Assembly (NCBI GenBank): GCA_015060045.1 | Contig: SUZH01000003.1 | Coordinates: forward strand, 124,001-188,000 | DNA length: 64,000 nucleotides | Direction: 5' to 3' | From: Rikenellaceae bacterium | GTDB lineage: Bacteria; Bacteroidota; Bacteroidia; Bacteroidales; Rikenellaceae | In this document: in pieces, positions 1-8,675 of the stretch | Position numbering within the stretch: the stretch's first letter is position 1 | Layout: each line of letters opens with the position of its first letter | Program-made: the position numbers and the translations under genes | Notes under the pieces: model-generated | The model's input: the letters and a program-made list of their open reading frames with translations, nothing else | Database searches by the model: none | Told to the model about the DNA's origin: nothing

Positions 1-632
1 GCATCGAAGGCCTGCTCCGTAAGATCGCGCTGTTCGGCCTCGCAAAGCAGGAAAAGGTCCTCCTTTACTTTGCGCAGCTCCGTGGCCGTATAATTCCAAA
101 ACTCGGTCGGCACCAGCATCGCCATATCGCAACGGAAACCGTCGATGGCGTGCTCCGTCAGCCAAAACTTCATTGCTTCGACCTGTGCCTCCCACACGGC
201 ATGATTCGCGTAGTTGAGCTTCGCCGTATCGGTCCAGTCGCAGGGCACTTTCGGCGCTCCGTTCTCCCATTCGTAGCGGTCGGGATACTCCTTAATCCAA
301 CGATGGTCGCGTGCCGTATGGTTGGCCACCCAATCCAACAATACCTTCATGCCGAGGCGGTGAGCAGCACGCACAAAATTATCCAGATCGGCCATCGTAC
401 CCAGCTCGGAATTGACGGCTGAGTAGTCGCTAATCGAATAGTAGGAGCCGAGTGACCCTTTGCGTCCCTCCTCGCCAATCGGGTGGATCGGCATCAACCA
501 CACGGCATCTACGCCCAGTTCGCGCAGCCCCTTCAGGCGACGTTGAGCCGCCCGCAGCGTTCCGGCCGGGGTCAACTGACGTACATTCATTTCATAAAGC
601 AGTGCCTTGCGGCTCCATTCGGGATGTATCAT
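1..632 (-). CDS. Alpha-amylase family (GH13) glycosidase, truncated by window edge
   Basis: Reverse strand reads MIHPEWSRKALLYEMNVRQLTPAGTLRAAQRRLKGLRELGVDAVWLMPIHPIGEEGRKGSLGSYYSISDY...DWVANHTARDH...DGFRCDMAM, which are GH13 conserved motifs. The C-terminal part lies outside the window. Confidence 0.9.
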   Translation of the reverse strand, partial: MIHPEWSRKALLYEMNVRQLTPAGTLRAAQRRLKGLRELGVDAVWLMPIHPIGEEGRKGSLGSYYSISDYSAVNSELGTMADLDNFVRAAHRLGMKVLLDWVANHTARDHRWIKEYPDRYEWENGAPKVPCDWTDTAKLNYANHAVWEAQVEAMKFWLTEHAIDGFRCDMAMLVPTEFWNYTATELRKVKEDLFLLCEAEQRDLTEQAFD

Positions 633-810
633 TGTGCTCTTTTTGCAATAGTTTGGTGGTCAAAGGTACACTTTTTTTCGCAAATATCGTACACAGACGC
701 AAGAATATGCCAAAAGCACAAAAATCGAATTGCCTGTTTCGAATCCCAAAATGTTTTTATACCTTTGTATGTTATTTACAGCTAAATTACATCGATGCTC
801 GATTCCGTAT

Positions 811-1602
811 ATGAAACAACGTCTCTTCCTCTTATTGGCCAGCATGTGTCTGCTCGCCGCTTGTAATTCGCAAAAACGAGTGTGGTATCTGCAGGACGCC
901 CAAACGTTCGACCCCGAAGCGATCGAGCAACAGGGACAGATCCGTATCCAACCGCTCGATCGACTGACGATTGTCGTCAACAGCAAAGATCCCGAATTGG
1001 CCGTACCATTCAATGCGGCCACCTCCTACACGGCACTCACGCCGTTGGCTTCGAGTAATATTTCGAGCGGCAATGCCCTGCAGATTCGCACCGTTGATGA
1101 ACATGGTATGCTCGAAATGCCCGTCATCGGCCTGATCGAGGTAGCCGGCAAGACCCGTAACGAACTCGCCCAACTCATCGCCTCGAAGATCATCGCCGGT
1201 GGCTACATCAACGACCCGACGGTCAATGTGCAGTTTGCCGACATGAAGATTTCGGTTTTAGGCGAAGTGTTGCGCCCCGGCTCCTATGCCATTACACACG
1301 ACAAAGTCACCATCTTCGACGCCCTGGCTCTGGCCGGCGACCTCACGGTCTATGGTCAGCGCAAAGATGTGATGGTCTATCGTGAAGTGGACGGCAAGCG
1401 CCATATCGAGTACCTGGATCTTACGTCGAAGGATATCTTCTCGTCACCCGCCTTCTACATTCAGCAGAATGATGCCATCTACGTCAAGCCGAACAAATAC
1501 AAGGCCCAGGCAGGTGAGATCAACCAAAACCGCAGTTTCTACCTCTCGCTGATCGGTACAGCTATCTCGGTAGCCACGCTGATCGTGACCATTACCAAAT
1601 AA
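811..1602 (+). CDS. Polysaccharide export (Wza-like) outer-membrane lipoprotein
   Basis: MKQRLFLLLASMCLLAACNSQ lipobox, then poly_export/SLBB-type sequence (DRLTIVVNSKDPELAVPFN, EMPVIGLIEVAGKTRNELAQLI, ISVLGEVLRPGSY). Start moved to the internal ATG of the 730 ORF. Confidence 0.9.
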   Translation: MKQRLFLLLASMCLLAACNSQKRVWYLQDAQTFDPEAIEQQGQIRIQPLDRLTIVVNSKDPELAVPFNAATSYTALTPLASSNISSGNALQIRTVDEHGMLEMPVIGLIEVAGKTRNELAQLIASKIIAGGYINDPTVNVQFADMKISVLGEVLRPGSYAITHDKVTIFDALALAGDLTVYGQRKDVMVYREVDGKRHIEYLDLTSKDIFSSPAFYIQQNDAIYVKPNKYKAQAGEINQNRSFYLSLIGTAISVATLIVTITK

Positions 1603-1617
1603 TCGACTTTCATCCGT

Positions 1618-4050
1618 ATGACCGAACAACCCTATCGTCCGCAGTTCAACGAAGAGCATCCGCTGGCGAACTTTACGTTCCACGATATTATTGACATTTT
1701 CAAGACTAACCTACGCTGGTTTGTGGTCTCGGTATTGCTCTGCGTGGGTGTAGCCTACCTCTACCTGGCCTCCACACCCTATATCTACAAGCGCGAGGCT
1801 ATGCTCTTGATCAAGGACAGCCGCAAGGGTGGCGATCTGGAGATGGCGGCCTTCAGCGATCTGGTCGGTTTTCAAAATCGACGCAACGTCGATAACGAGC
1901 TCTACATCCTGCGGTCACGACGGCTGATGGCCGAAGTGGTTAAGCAGCTTAACCTCACTACCGACTACACCACCCGACAAGGGTTTCGCAAGCAGGATCT
2001 CTACAAACAGTCGCCGATTCAGGTTACCTTCATCAACGACAACACCCAATCGAGCCATTGCCTGCGGCTCACTCTCATCACGGATAATTCGTTCCGTCTA
2101 TCGGACTTTAAGGCACGTCAGCTGGAGCGTCGCGAACGCAACATGGAGTTGACGGGATCGTTCGGCGACACGATCGCCACCCCGATCGGACAAGTCGTCG
2201 TACACAAAACCCCGCTGCTGGATTCTACCTACACGGATCGCCCGATCGAGGTAGTCAAGCATTCATTGGAGAGCACCATCAATCGCTACGGCAAGGCGGT
2301 TCACAGCAACATTGTCAACAAACTGGCCTCCGTCGTCTCGATTATGATAAATGCCCCCTCGCCGCGTCGCGCCGAAGATGTGATCAACACACTCATCGAG
2401 GTCTACAACGAGGACGGCATCAAGGACAAGCAGAGTATTTCGCAAATCACGGCCGAATTTGTAGCATCACGCCTGGAGGTGATCGGCAACGAATTGGGCA
2501 AGGTCGATCACGACATCGCCTCGCTCAAGCAGTCGAATCGCATCATCGACATCCAATCCGAAGCGACTCGCACCGTGGGTGAAAGCTCGAAGTACAAGGC
2601 CGAAAGCCTCTCGCTCGAGAATCAGATCACGACGGCCGACTACATCCGCACCTACCTGCAGGATGAATCGAAGATGCACGACTTGATTCCGATGGTGGCC
2701 TCGATTGCCAACAACGGCATTTCGACCCAGGTAAACGACTACAACACGGCCATTCTGCAGCGTCAAAAACTGCTGCAAAACAGTTCGGAAAACAGCCCCG
2801 TGATCCAGCAACTCAACACAATTTTGGCCGGCACGCGCAATTCGATTATCGCCTCGCTCAACTCGCATATCGAGACACTCGAGATGCAGCTCAAGGCGAT
2901 GCGCAAGGAGGAAAACACGATCAACCGCCGCATCTCCTCGATGCCGACTCAGGAGAAGGTAATGCTGGATGTGGCACGCCAACAGAAGATCAAGGAGGAG
3001 CTTTACCTCTACCTTCTTAACAAACAGGAGGAGACGCAACTCAACTTCGTCATTGCCGAGCCCAACTCGCGCATCATCGATCTGGCCTACGGCAGCAATA
3101 TCCCCGTGGCTCCCCGCACCGGGCTGATTTTCTGTATTGCCCTTCTTATCGGCATTGCGTTGCCATTCGGCATCCTCTTCCTCCGCATGCTCCTCGACAC
3201 CTCGATTCACGGCCGACGTGAGATCGAGCAATACACCACCATCCCCTATTTGGGCGATATCCCGCAGACCAACATGTCCGGTCAATCGAGCCACGGCATC
3301 GTGGTTCGCGAGGATGGACGCGATGCCGCCTCGGAGGCCTTCCGCATCCTGCGTTCGAACATCAGTTTCATGGGCATCGCAGGACAAGACCGCGCTACAC
3401 CGTTGCAGACGATTCTTTTCACCTCATCGAATCCCCATGCCGGTAAGACCTTCATCGCCATGAACCTGGCGATGACGATCGCTTCGACCGACAAGCGCGT
3501 CTTGCTCATCGACCTCGATTTGCGCCGTCATGTACTCTCGACCCAATTGGGATACAGCGCCAAACAGCATGGTATCACCAGCTATCTGCTGGGGATCGGC
3601 TCGATCGACGAGTTGATCCACCACACGGAGCTGCATCCGAAGATGGATGTGATTTATGCCGGTATTCAGCCGCCTAACCCGGCCGAGGTGCTACTCTCGG
3701 ATCGCTTGGACCAACTCATGGTCGAACTGCGCAAGCAGTACGACTACATCCTGATCGACTGTACGCCGTCGATGTCGGTGGCCGATGCTGTCATCTGTGA
3801 CCGCCTGACCGACCTGACGATCTACGTGGTACGCGAGGGACTGCTCGACCGTCGTCAGCTGCCCGACATCGAGCGCCTGCACCGCGAAAAGAAGTTCCAC
3901 AACCTCTCGATCCTGCTCAACGGCACCCAGCAACACCGCATCGGCTATGGCTATGGATACGGGTACGGATATGGCTACGGGTATCACGCCGAGGAGAAAT
4001 CAAAGGGTTTCTGGCAGCGCTTCAAGCAACATTTCCAAAGCAAGAAATAG
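1618..4050 (+). CDS. Wzc-like chain-length determinant / BY-type tyrosine kinase
   Basis: Wzz-type N-terminus with two TM segments. C-terminal P-loop ATPase (SSNPHAGKTF, VLLIDLDLRR, YDYILIDCTPS) and a Tyr-rich tail (GY)7. Directly follows the Wza-like gene. Confidence 0.92.
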   Translation: MTEQPYRPQFNEEHPLANFTFHDIIDIFKTNLRWFVVSVLLCVGVAYLYLASTPYIYKREAMLLIKDSRKGGDLEMAAFSDLVGFQNRRNVDNELYILRSRRLMAEVVKQLNLTTDYTTRQGFRKQDLYKQSPIQVTFINDNTQSSHCLRLTLITDNSFRLSDFKARQLERRERNMELTGSFGDTIATPIGQVVVHKTPLLDSTYTDRPIEVVKHSLESTINRYGKAVHSNIVNKLASVVSIMINAPSPRRAEDVINTLIEVYNEDGIKDKQSISQITAEFVASRLEVIGNELGKVDHDIASLKQSNRIIDIQSEATRTVGESSKYKAESLSLENQITTADYIRTYLQDESKMHDLIPMVASIANNGISTQVNDYNTAILQRQKLLQNSSENSPVIQQLNTILAGTRNSIIASLNSHIETLEMQLKAMRKEENTINRRISSMPTQEKVMLDVARQQKIKEELYLYLLNKQEETQLNFVIAEPNSRIIDLAYGSNIPVAPRTGLIFCIALLIGIALPFGILFLRMLLDTSIHGRREIEQYTTIPYLGDIPQTNMSGQSSHGIVVREDGRDAASEAFRILRSNISFMGIAGQDRATPLQTILFTSSNPHAGKTFIAMNLAMTIASTDKRVLLIDLDLRRHVLSTQLGYSAKQHGITSYLLGIGSIDELIHHTELHPKMDVIYAGIQPPNPAEVLLSDRLDQLMVELRKQYDYILIDCTPSMSVADAVICDRLTDLTIYVVREGLLDRRQLPDIERLHREKKFHNLSILLNGTQQHRIGYGYGYGYGYGYGYHAEEKSKGFWQRFKQHFQSKK
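3943..3984 (+). repeat. In-frame (Gly-Tyr)7 hexanucleotide repeat
   Basis: ggctat ggctat ggatac gggtac ggatat ggctac gggtat, in frame in the BY-kinase C-terminus. Confidence 0.95.
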
Positions 4051-4068
4051 GCAAGCTGTCCTCTATCA

Positions 4069-4115
4069 AGAGATACGCGCCACCCTCTGCAATCGAGGAT
4101 GGCGCGTACTCTTTT
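4069..4115 (+). terminator. Rho-independent terminator after the BY-kinase gene
   Basis: aagagatacgcgccaccctc-tgcaatc-gaggatggcgcgtactcttttt: long near-perfect stem followed by T-tract. Confidence 0.8.
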
Positions 4116-4130
4116 TATCTATTCGGACCT

Positions 4131-4748
4131 TTACAAAAAGAGGAGTGCAATCATCATAATCACAAAACCGGCCAAGAAACCGGCCAGCACCTGCCACGGG
4201 TTATGATAACCGAGATAGAGGCGTGCCGAGGCGAGCAGACCGGCCGCCAAAACACACCCGATCAGCCACGGGAAGAGTGGCGTCATACCCAGTGTATTCA
4301 TTACCACAAAAAGTGCTACTGCAGCACCGATCGAGGTCATGAATAGGCTGATTTTCCACGCACTCGACACCACCAGACAGAGCAATTCGCAACAAGCAGC
4401 AGCCACCACAAACTTACGCAAAAAGTCGGCTTGAGGCACCTTTGCCACCACAAATGCACAAATCAAGTAGGCCACCATACCCACCCCAAGGAGCAAGGTG
4501 CGTTCACGCCGATTGTGGATGTGGAGATTGCTGAGTTTACCGAAATAGCGCAACACCCCAATAACAAGAATCGGAATCAATGTACCATAGAGCACCACAG
4601 CACCTCCCAAATACCACTTTACCTTCAAGGGAAAGAGGGCAAAGGAGGTCTGCGTAAAGAGTAATGCCACGAGATAGAGGGGCATCACCAATGGATGAAG
4701 CGCCATCGAAAGTGCGCGTGAAAGGTATGTGGGAAGTTGCTTGAGCAT
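4131..4748 (-). CDS. PAP2-family-like integral membrane protein
   Basis: Multiple hydrophobic segments; ARLYLGYHNPWQVLAGFLAGF resembles the C-terminal PAP2 (SxxxxxHxxxD) region. Internal ATG (MLKQLPTYLSRALS) preferred as start. Confidence 0.7.
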   Translation of the reverse strand: MLKQLPTYLSRALSMALHPLVMPLYLVALLFTQTSFALFPLKVKWYLGGAVVLYGTLIPILVIGVLRYFGKLSNLHIHNRRERTLLLGVGMVAYLICAFVVAKVPQADFLRKFVVAAACCELLCLVVSSAWKISLFMTSIGAAVALFVVMNTLGMTPLFPWLIGCVLAAGLLASARLYLGYHNPWQVLAGFLAGFVIMMIALLFL

Positions 4749-4855
4749 AGTTGGGTACGCTTTTACAGCCTCAAAATTAGCGATTTTCGCAGAGAAAGCC
4801 ACCGAAAAGGAGAAAAAATTGTACCTTTACCCACGAATCGTTCAAAAAGTACACC

Positions 4856-5287
4856 ATGCCCCAGATTTCAGAAGCCACCCACTACTCCGAGCCGTTGCGT
4901 CAGCGCCTACAACAACTGCTTGATCAACTCACCCCCTCGCCTGTCACATTGAGCGAGGAGTTGCTTCGTGCCTTGATTGCCGACCCCTCGAGCCACCTCT
5001 ATCTCCTGGAAGAGCAGGGCACGATAGTCGGCATGCTGACCTTAGGCATCTACCTTTCGCCCACAGGATCGAAAGCCTGGATTGAGGATATCGTAGTGGA
5101 TAGCGAAGCGCGTGGTCACGGCTACGGTAAGCAGCTCGTGGAGCATGCCATCGAAGCGGCTCGCCGAGCGGGTGTCGAGCAATTGATGCTTACCTCCAAT
5201 CCACTGCGCGTGGCAGCCAACCGCCTCTACCAACAAATGGGATTTCAACGAAAAGAGACTAATTGTTATCGAATGGATCTCCCATAG
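4856..5287 (+). CDS. GNAT family N-acetyltransferase
   Basis: IEDIVVDSEARGHGYGKQLVEHAIEAARRAGVEQLMLTSNPLRVAANRLYQQMGFQRKETNCYRMDL: classic GNAT motif A/B. Confidence 0.92.
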   Translation: MPQISEATHYSEPLRQRLQQLLDQLTPSPVTLSEELLRALIADPSSHLYLLEEQGTIVGMLTLGIYLSPTGSKAWIEDIVVDSEARGHGYGKQLVEHAIEAARRAGVEQLMLTSNPLRVAANRLYQQMGFQRKETNCYRMDLP

Positions 5288-5312
5288 CATGCAGCTGCTC
5301 AGGCTGCTCGAC

Positions 5313-5357
5313 AAAAAAAACCACGCGGAGGATCCTACTCAATCCTCCGCGTTTATT
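5313..5357. terminator. Bidirectional hairpin terminator between convergent genes
   Basis: acgcggaggat-cctactca-atcctccgcgt, perfect 11-bp stem flanked by A8 and T-rich sequence. Confidence 0.8.
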
Positions 5358-5377
5358 TTCATGTTTAGAACCACTCG

Positions 5378-7354
5378 CTAAGGCATCGCCACAATATCAG
5401 AGGCATACATATCCCAAAATTCGGCAGCCTGATAGACTCTTACCGAGCCGCTAAGGACATATATCTTACGATTGGGCGCATTATCATCGAACATGGCACC
5501 ACCACCCGTAGCAGGACGTACGCGTGGACTATAAACGCTCTCTAACTTTGTGCAGTTCGAGAAAGCGCGTGTACCAATCGTTGCCACTGCCTTCGGGATA
5601 CTCACCGTTGTCAGACTCTGGCAACCATAGAAAGCATAGGTTCCAATCTCGGTAATTGATTCCGGAAGGGTAATCGCAGCCAGATTCATGCAACGCTCAA
5701 AGGTCGAAGCGCCAATGAGTGTCAATCCGGATGGGAGGACCACCTCGGTCATACTTTGACAATTATTGAATGCCTGCTCGCCAATCGTAAGTACCGAGTT
5801 CGGAATCAACATGCGATTCAGTTTCTGACAATTCCAGAACGCACCATTTCCAATGGTCGTCAGTTGATCGGGCAACTCGATCTCCGTCAGATTTTCGCAA
5901 CCATAGAAAGCATATTCGTCAATGACTTTTACGGTGTTCGGCAACGTCACCCGCTGCAGATTCACACACTCCTCAAATACGCCGGATCCAATGGTCTGAA
6001 TTCCTTGGGGGACATCGAAGGAGGTTTGATTGGCCGGAGCATAGGCAACCAGCGTATTATTTGAAATTACACAGCGGCCATCATCCGAAGCCAACTTACC
6101 GTAGAACGAATTCAGACTCGCACAACGGCTGAATGCAGAGGAAGCAATCGTACTGGCATTGTGAAGATTCACATCCAGCAGATTCATACAACCACTGAAT
6201 GCTGATGGCTTCAGGCTCACCAACGATTCGGGCAAATCAATTGTAGTTAGATAAAAACAATCACGAAATGCAGCCTCTCCGATCGAGGAAATATTACGCG
6301 GCAGAATCACGCTTTTCAGCATCGGATTATACTCAAAAGCCCACGAATCCAGCGCTCTCAACGGGTTACTAAAGGTAATAATACCCTTTCCGGTAGCCGC
6401 ATCGTAACTGTGATTAGTAATCGTTGCGCCGAAAGCCGATGCCATGGGTGTCGCCTTTGAGGAGGCCGTGTACCAAATCTGATTCGTCGGAATCGATTGC
6501 GAGTTTACGATTTCCACCTGCAATGCAGGCATATTTTTACATACATTTCGAAGCACCTCTTGTTTCTTCGATGAGGTTCTCACAAATCGATTTCCCTCCG
6601 TATCAGTCACCACCAACGTAAATCCCTTCGTGAAGGCAGTAGGAGGAACAACGAGCCAAAAGGGAGTAGCCTCCTCCTCAGTCGATCCTATCCTAACACC
6701 CTCGCCGCAATCGAGCAATACGGTTTGTTGCGTTGTCTGTTGATCCCAATTCCAGGTCGGCTCAGCACCATAGATCGGTTTCACCTGCATCACACCGGCC
6801 AAAGGTTCACCTTCGTTACCTTGAAACGCAATCTGTTTCACGGTCACGTTATCACCATAGAGGCTGAATTTAATATAACCACCAAGATTCTTGAAGGAGA
6901 AGAAATCATCGTCGGCATGCTCCGTCACGGCAACCATATAATTTGCCTGCTGCCCGAACGTATCGGGTGCATAGGTTTGCGTTTGCGGAATCGTGATACG
7001 TAACTCACCGGTTGATTCGATTGTATGCTTATCGGCATAGGGATAGACGGCATAGCTCACACCTGCACCCACAGGATCGGTTGAAGCTGACACAAAAGAT
7101 CCTTCAATGTCACCCGTCTGACCGGTAAAGGTGTATGCGCGATTGATTAAATCTCCGGCAAAGACCGAAATGCAGTCCCCCTGCGTCCACCGCATTGTCT
7201 TTTGTTCATCTAAATAGGTACGCGTAGCGGGATTGCTGCTCTCTACCGAAGCATAATAGATCTTACCAACAACCGAGGTAGTCGATGCAGGATCCTCCAT
7301 CTTTTCGCAACCAGCTGTTAAAGCTACACAAAGAATTAGCCACCATTTTTTCAT
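5378..7354 (-). CDS. BspA-like leucine-rich repeat (LRR_5) surface lipoprotein with fimbrillin-like N-terminal region
   Basis: MKKWWLILCVALTAGCEKMED lipobox. Tandem LRR_5 units (e.g. TIGNGAFWNCQKLNRMLIPNSVLTIGEQAFNNCQSMTEVVLPSGLTLIGASTFERC). Confidence 0.9.
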   Translation of the reverse strand: MKKWWLILCVALTAGCEKMEDPASTTSVVGKIYYASVESSNPATRTYLDEQKTMRWTQGDCISVFAGDLINRAYTFTGQTGDIEGSFVSASTDPVGAGVSYAVYPYADKHTIESTGELRITIPQTQTYAPDTFGQQANYMVAVTEHADDDFFSFKNLGGYIKFSLYGDNVTVKQIAFQGNEGEPLAGVMQVKPIYGAEPTWNWDQQTTQQTVLLDCGEGVRIGSTEEEATPFWLVVPPTAFTKGFTLVVTDTEGNRFVRTSSKKQEVLRNVCKNMPALQVEIVNSQSIPTNQIWYTASSKATPMASAFGATITNHSYDAATGKGIITFSNPLRALDSWAFEYNPMLKSVILPRNISSIGEAAFRDCFYLTTIDLPESLVSLKPSAFSGCMNLLDVNLHNASTIASSAFSRCASLNSFYGKLASDDGRCVISNNTLVAYAPANQTSFDVPQGIQTIGSGVFEECVNLQRVTLPNTVKVIDEYAFYGCENLTEIELPDQLTTIGNGAFWNCQKLNRMLIPNSVLTIGEQAFNNCQSMTEVVLPSGLTLIGASTFERCMNLAAITLPESITEIGTYAFYGCQSLTTVSIPKAVATIGTRAFSNCTKLESVYSPRVRPATGGGAMFDDNAPNRKIYVLSGSVRVYQAAEFWDMYASDIVAMP

Positions 7355-7648
7355 ACCAATGCCTTTAAGCTACTGATTTAATGTTGCATATAAGCAACTA
7401 CGTTTCTCTCAAAACGAGTCAAAATCCACGTCCTTACATGAATGAACTTCTAACCCAATTTGATATACAAAAATAAAAACATTTATCTTATGCACAAAGT
7501 GTTTAGCAAAAACAATAAACAAAAAAATCACCACACTCCTCCATTTTTATAAACCCACCTTACATTTTATTCAGGTTTTCGTCCATTCCATAACAATCCG
7601 CCCGATAAATAGCCTCATAACAAGAATCAAAAAATATTTGTTCAAAAA

Positions 7649-7680
7649 TTTGGTTTATTTTATAAACTACTTTATATTTG
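7649..7680 (+). promoter_or_regulatory. Bacteroidota-type promoter (-33 TTTG, N20, -7 TATATTTG)
   Basis: TTTG at 7649-7652, 20-nt spacer, TATATTTG at 7673-7680, upstream of the 7729 ORF. Confidence 0.75.
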
Positions 7681-7728
7681 CATTGTGATCACATTTCAAT
7701 AGTCAAATCTTAACACAAAACAAAAACG

Positions 7729-8364
7729 ATGCAAGAGCGCAAATTGACCGAGGCCGAGAGCCTGGCCCTCATTACCCAAATGATTCAAAACACCCACCGT
7801 CGCCTGACGGTCAACGCCGGTAAACCCTACCTCATTTGGGGTTACCTTACCTTCACGATCGCGATTTTCGAGTGGTTGGTCGTCGTAAACGGATGGTCAT
7901 TCTATTGGATGTTTGCCTGGTGGCTCATTCCCCTGCTGGGATTTCCCTTGATGCTCCTCACCTGCCGCAACAAGCCCACCGAGCCAAAAAATTACATCGA
8001 CCGCGCCGTCGAGGCGGTTTGGATCACCTGCTCCGTGGCGATGATTCCTGCCTTTGCGATTGCCCTGTTCTATCGCGTATCGATTCTGCCGCTCGTGACG
8101 CTGATTATCAGCATCGGCACACTCGTTTCGGGACGACTCATCGCAATGAAAGCTGTCACGTGGGGCGGTATCTTCTTTATGTGCGGCACGTTAGCGATGG
8201 CCATCCATCAGTTCTCGATGCGTCACGCGGTGGTTGTTGAGAACGTAAACGAATACGCCATCTTTTTATATAAGGCAGAAATTCTTATCTTTGCCGTGTT
8301 GTTCCTCGTCGGCATGATTATCCCGGGGCACATCCTGAACGCCAAAACGCGCAAACATGCTTAA
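7729..8364 (+). CDS. Multi-pass membrane protein of unknown function
   Basis: 211 aa, several TM segments. Overlaps the downstream regulator gene by 8 bp. Confidence 0.85.
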   Translation: MQERKLTEAESLALITQMIQNTHRRLTVNAGKPYLIWGYLTFTIAIFEWLVVVNGWSFYWMFAWWLIPLLGFPLMLLTCRNKPTEPKNYIDRAVEAVWITCSVAMIPAFAIALFYRVSILPLVTLIISIGTLVSGRLIAMKAVTWGGIFFMCGTLAMAIHQFSMRHAVVVENVNEYAIFLYKAEILIFAVLFLVGMIIPGHILNAKTRKHA

Positions 8365-8641
8365 GACGCTCGATCCGCTGCTACACTCGGAGCTCCGCCT
8401 GGGGGTGATGTCGATCCTGTTGGGGGTCGAGGAGGCCGACTTTGTCTTCCTACGCCAGGAGACGGGTGCCACGGCGGGCAATTTGAGCGTGCAACTCGAC
8501 AAGCTCCAAAAGGCGGGCTACATCGCCGTTGAAAAGACCTTCCGTGGCAAGATGCCTTGCACCCTTTGCCGCATTACGGAGGAGGGGATTCGGGCCTTTG
8601 AAAACTATGTCGAGGCGCTCAGGAGCTACATCGAGAAGTAA
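8357..8641 (+). CDS. Winged-helix transcriptional regulator (MarR/ArsR-like, HTH_27 type)
   Basis: LDPLLHSELRLGVMSILLGVEEADFVFLRQETGATAGNLSVQLDKLQKAGYIAVEKTFRGKMPCTLCRITEEGIRAFENYVEAL: wHTH pattern. Confidence 0.9.
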   Translation: MLKTLDPLLHSELRLGVMSILLGVEEADFVFLRQETGATAGNLSVQLDKLQKAGYIAVEKTFRGKMPCTLCRITEEGIRAFENYVEALRSYIEK

Positions 8642-8642
8642 T

Positions 8643-8675
8643 AAAAAGACGACCCATAGCAGGTCGTCTTTTTTT
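8643..8675. terminator. Bidirectional terminator
   Basis: aaaaagacgacc-catagca-ggtcgtcttttttt. Confidence 0.9.

Noticed and set aside
150-814. Plus-strand small ORFs 150-422, 452-814 and 483-785
   Set aside because: They overlap the minus-strand GH13 gene and the following promoter region, with no protein-like motifs.
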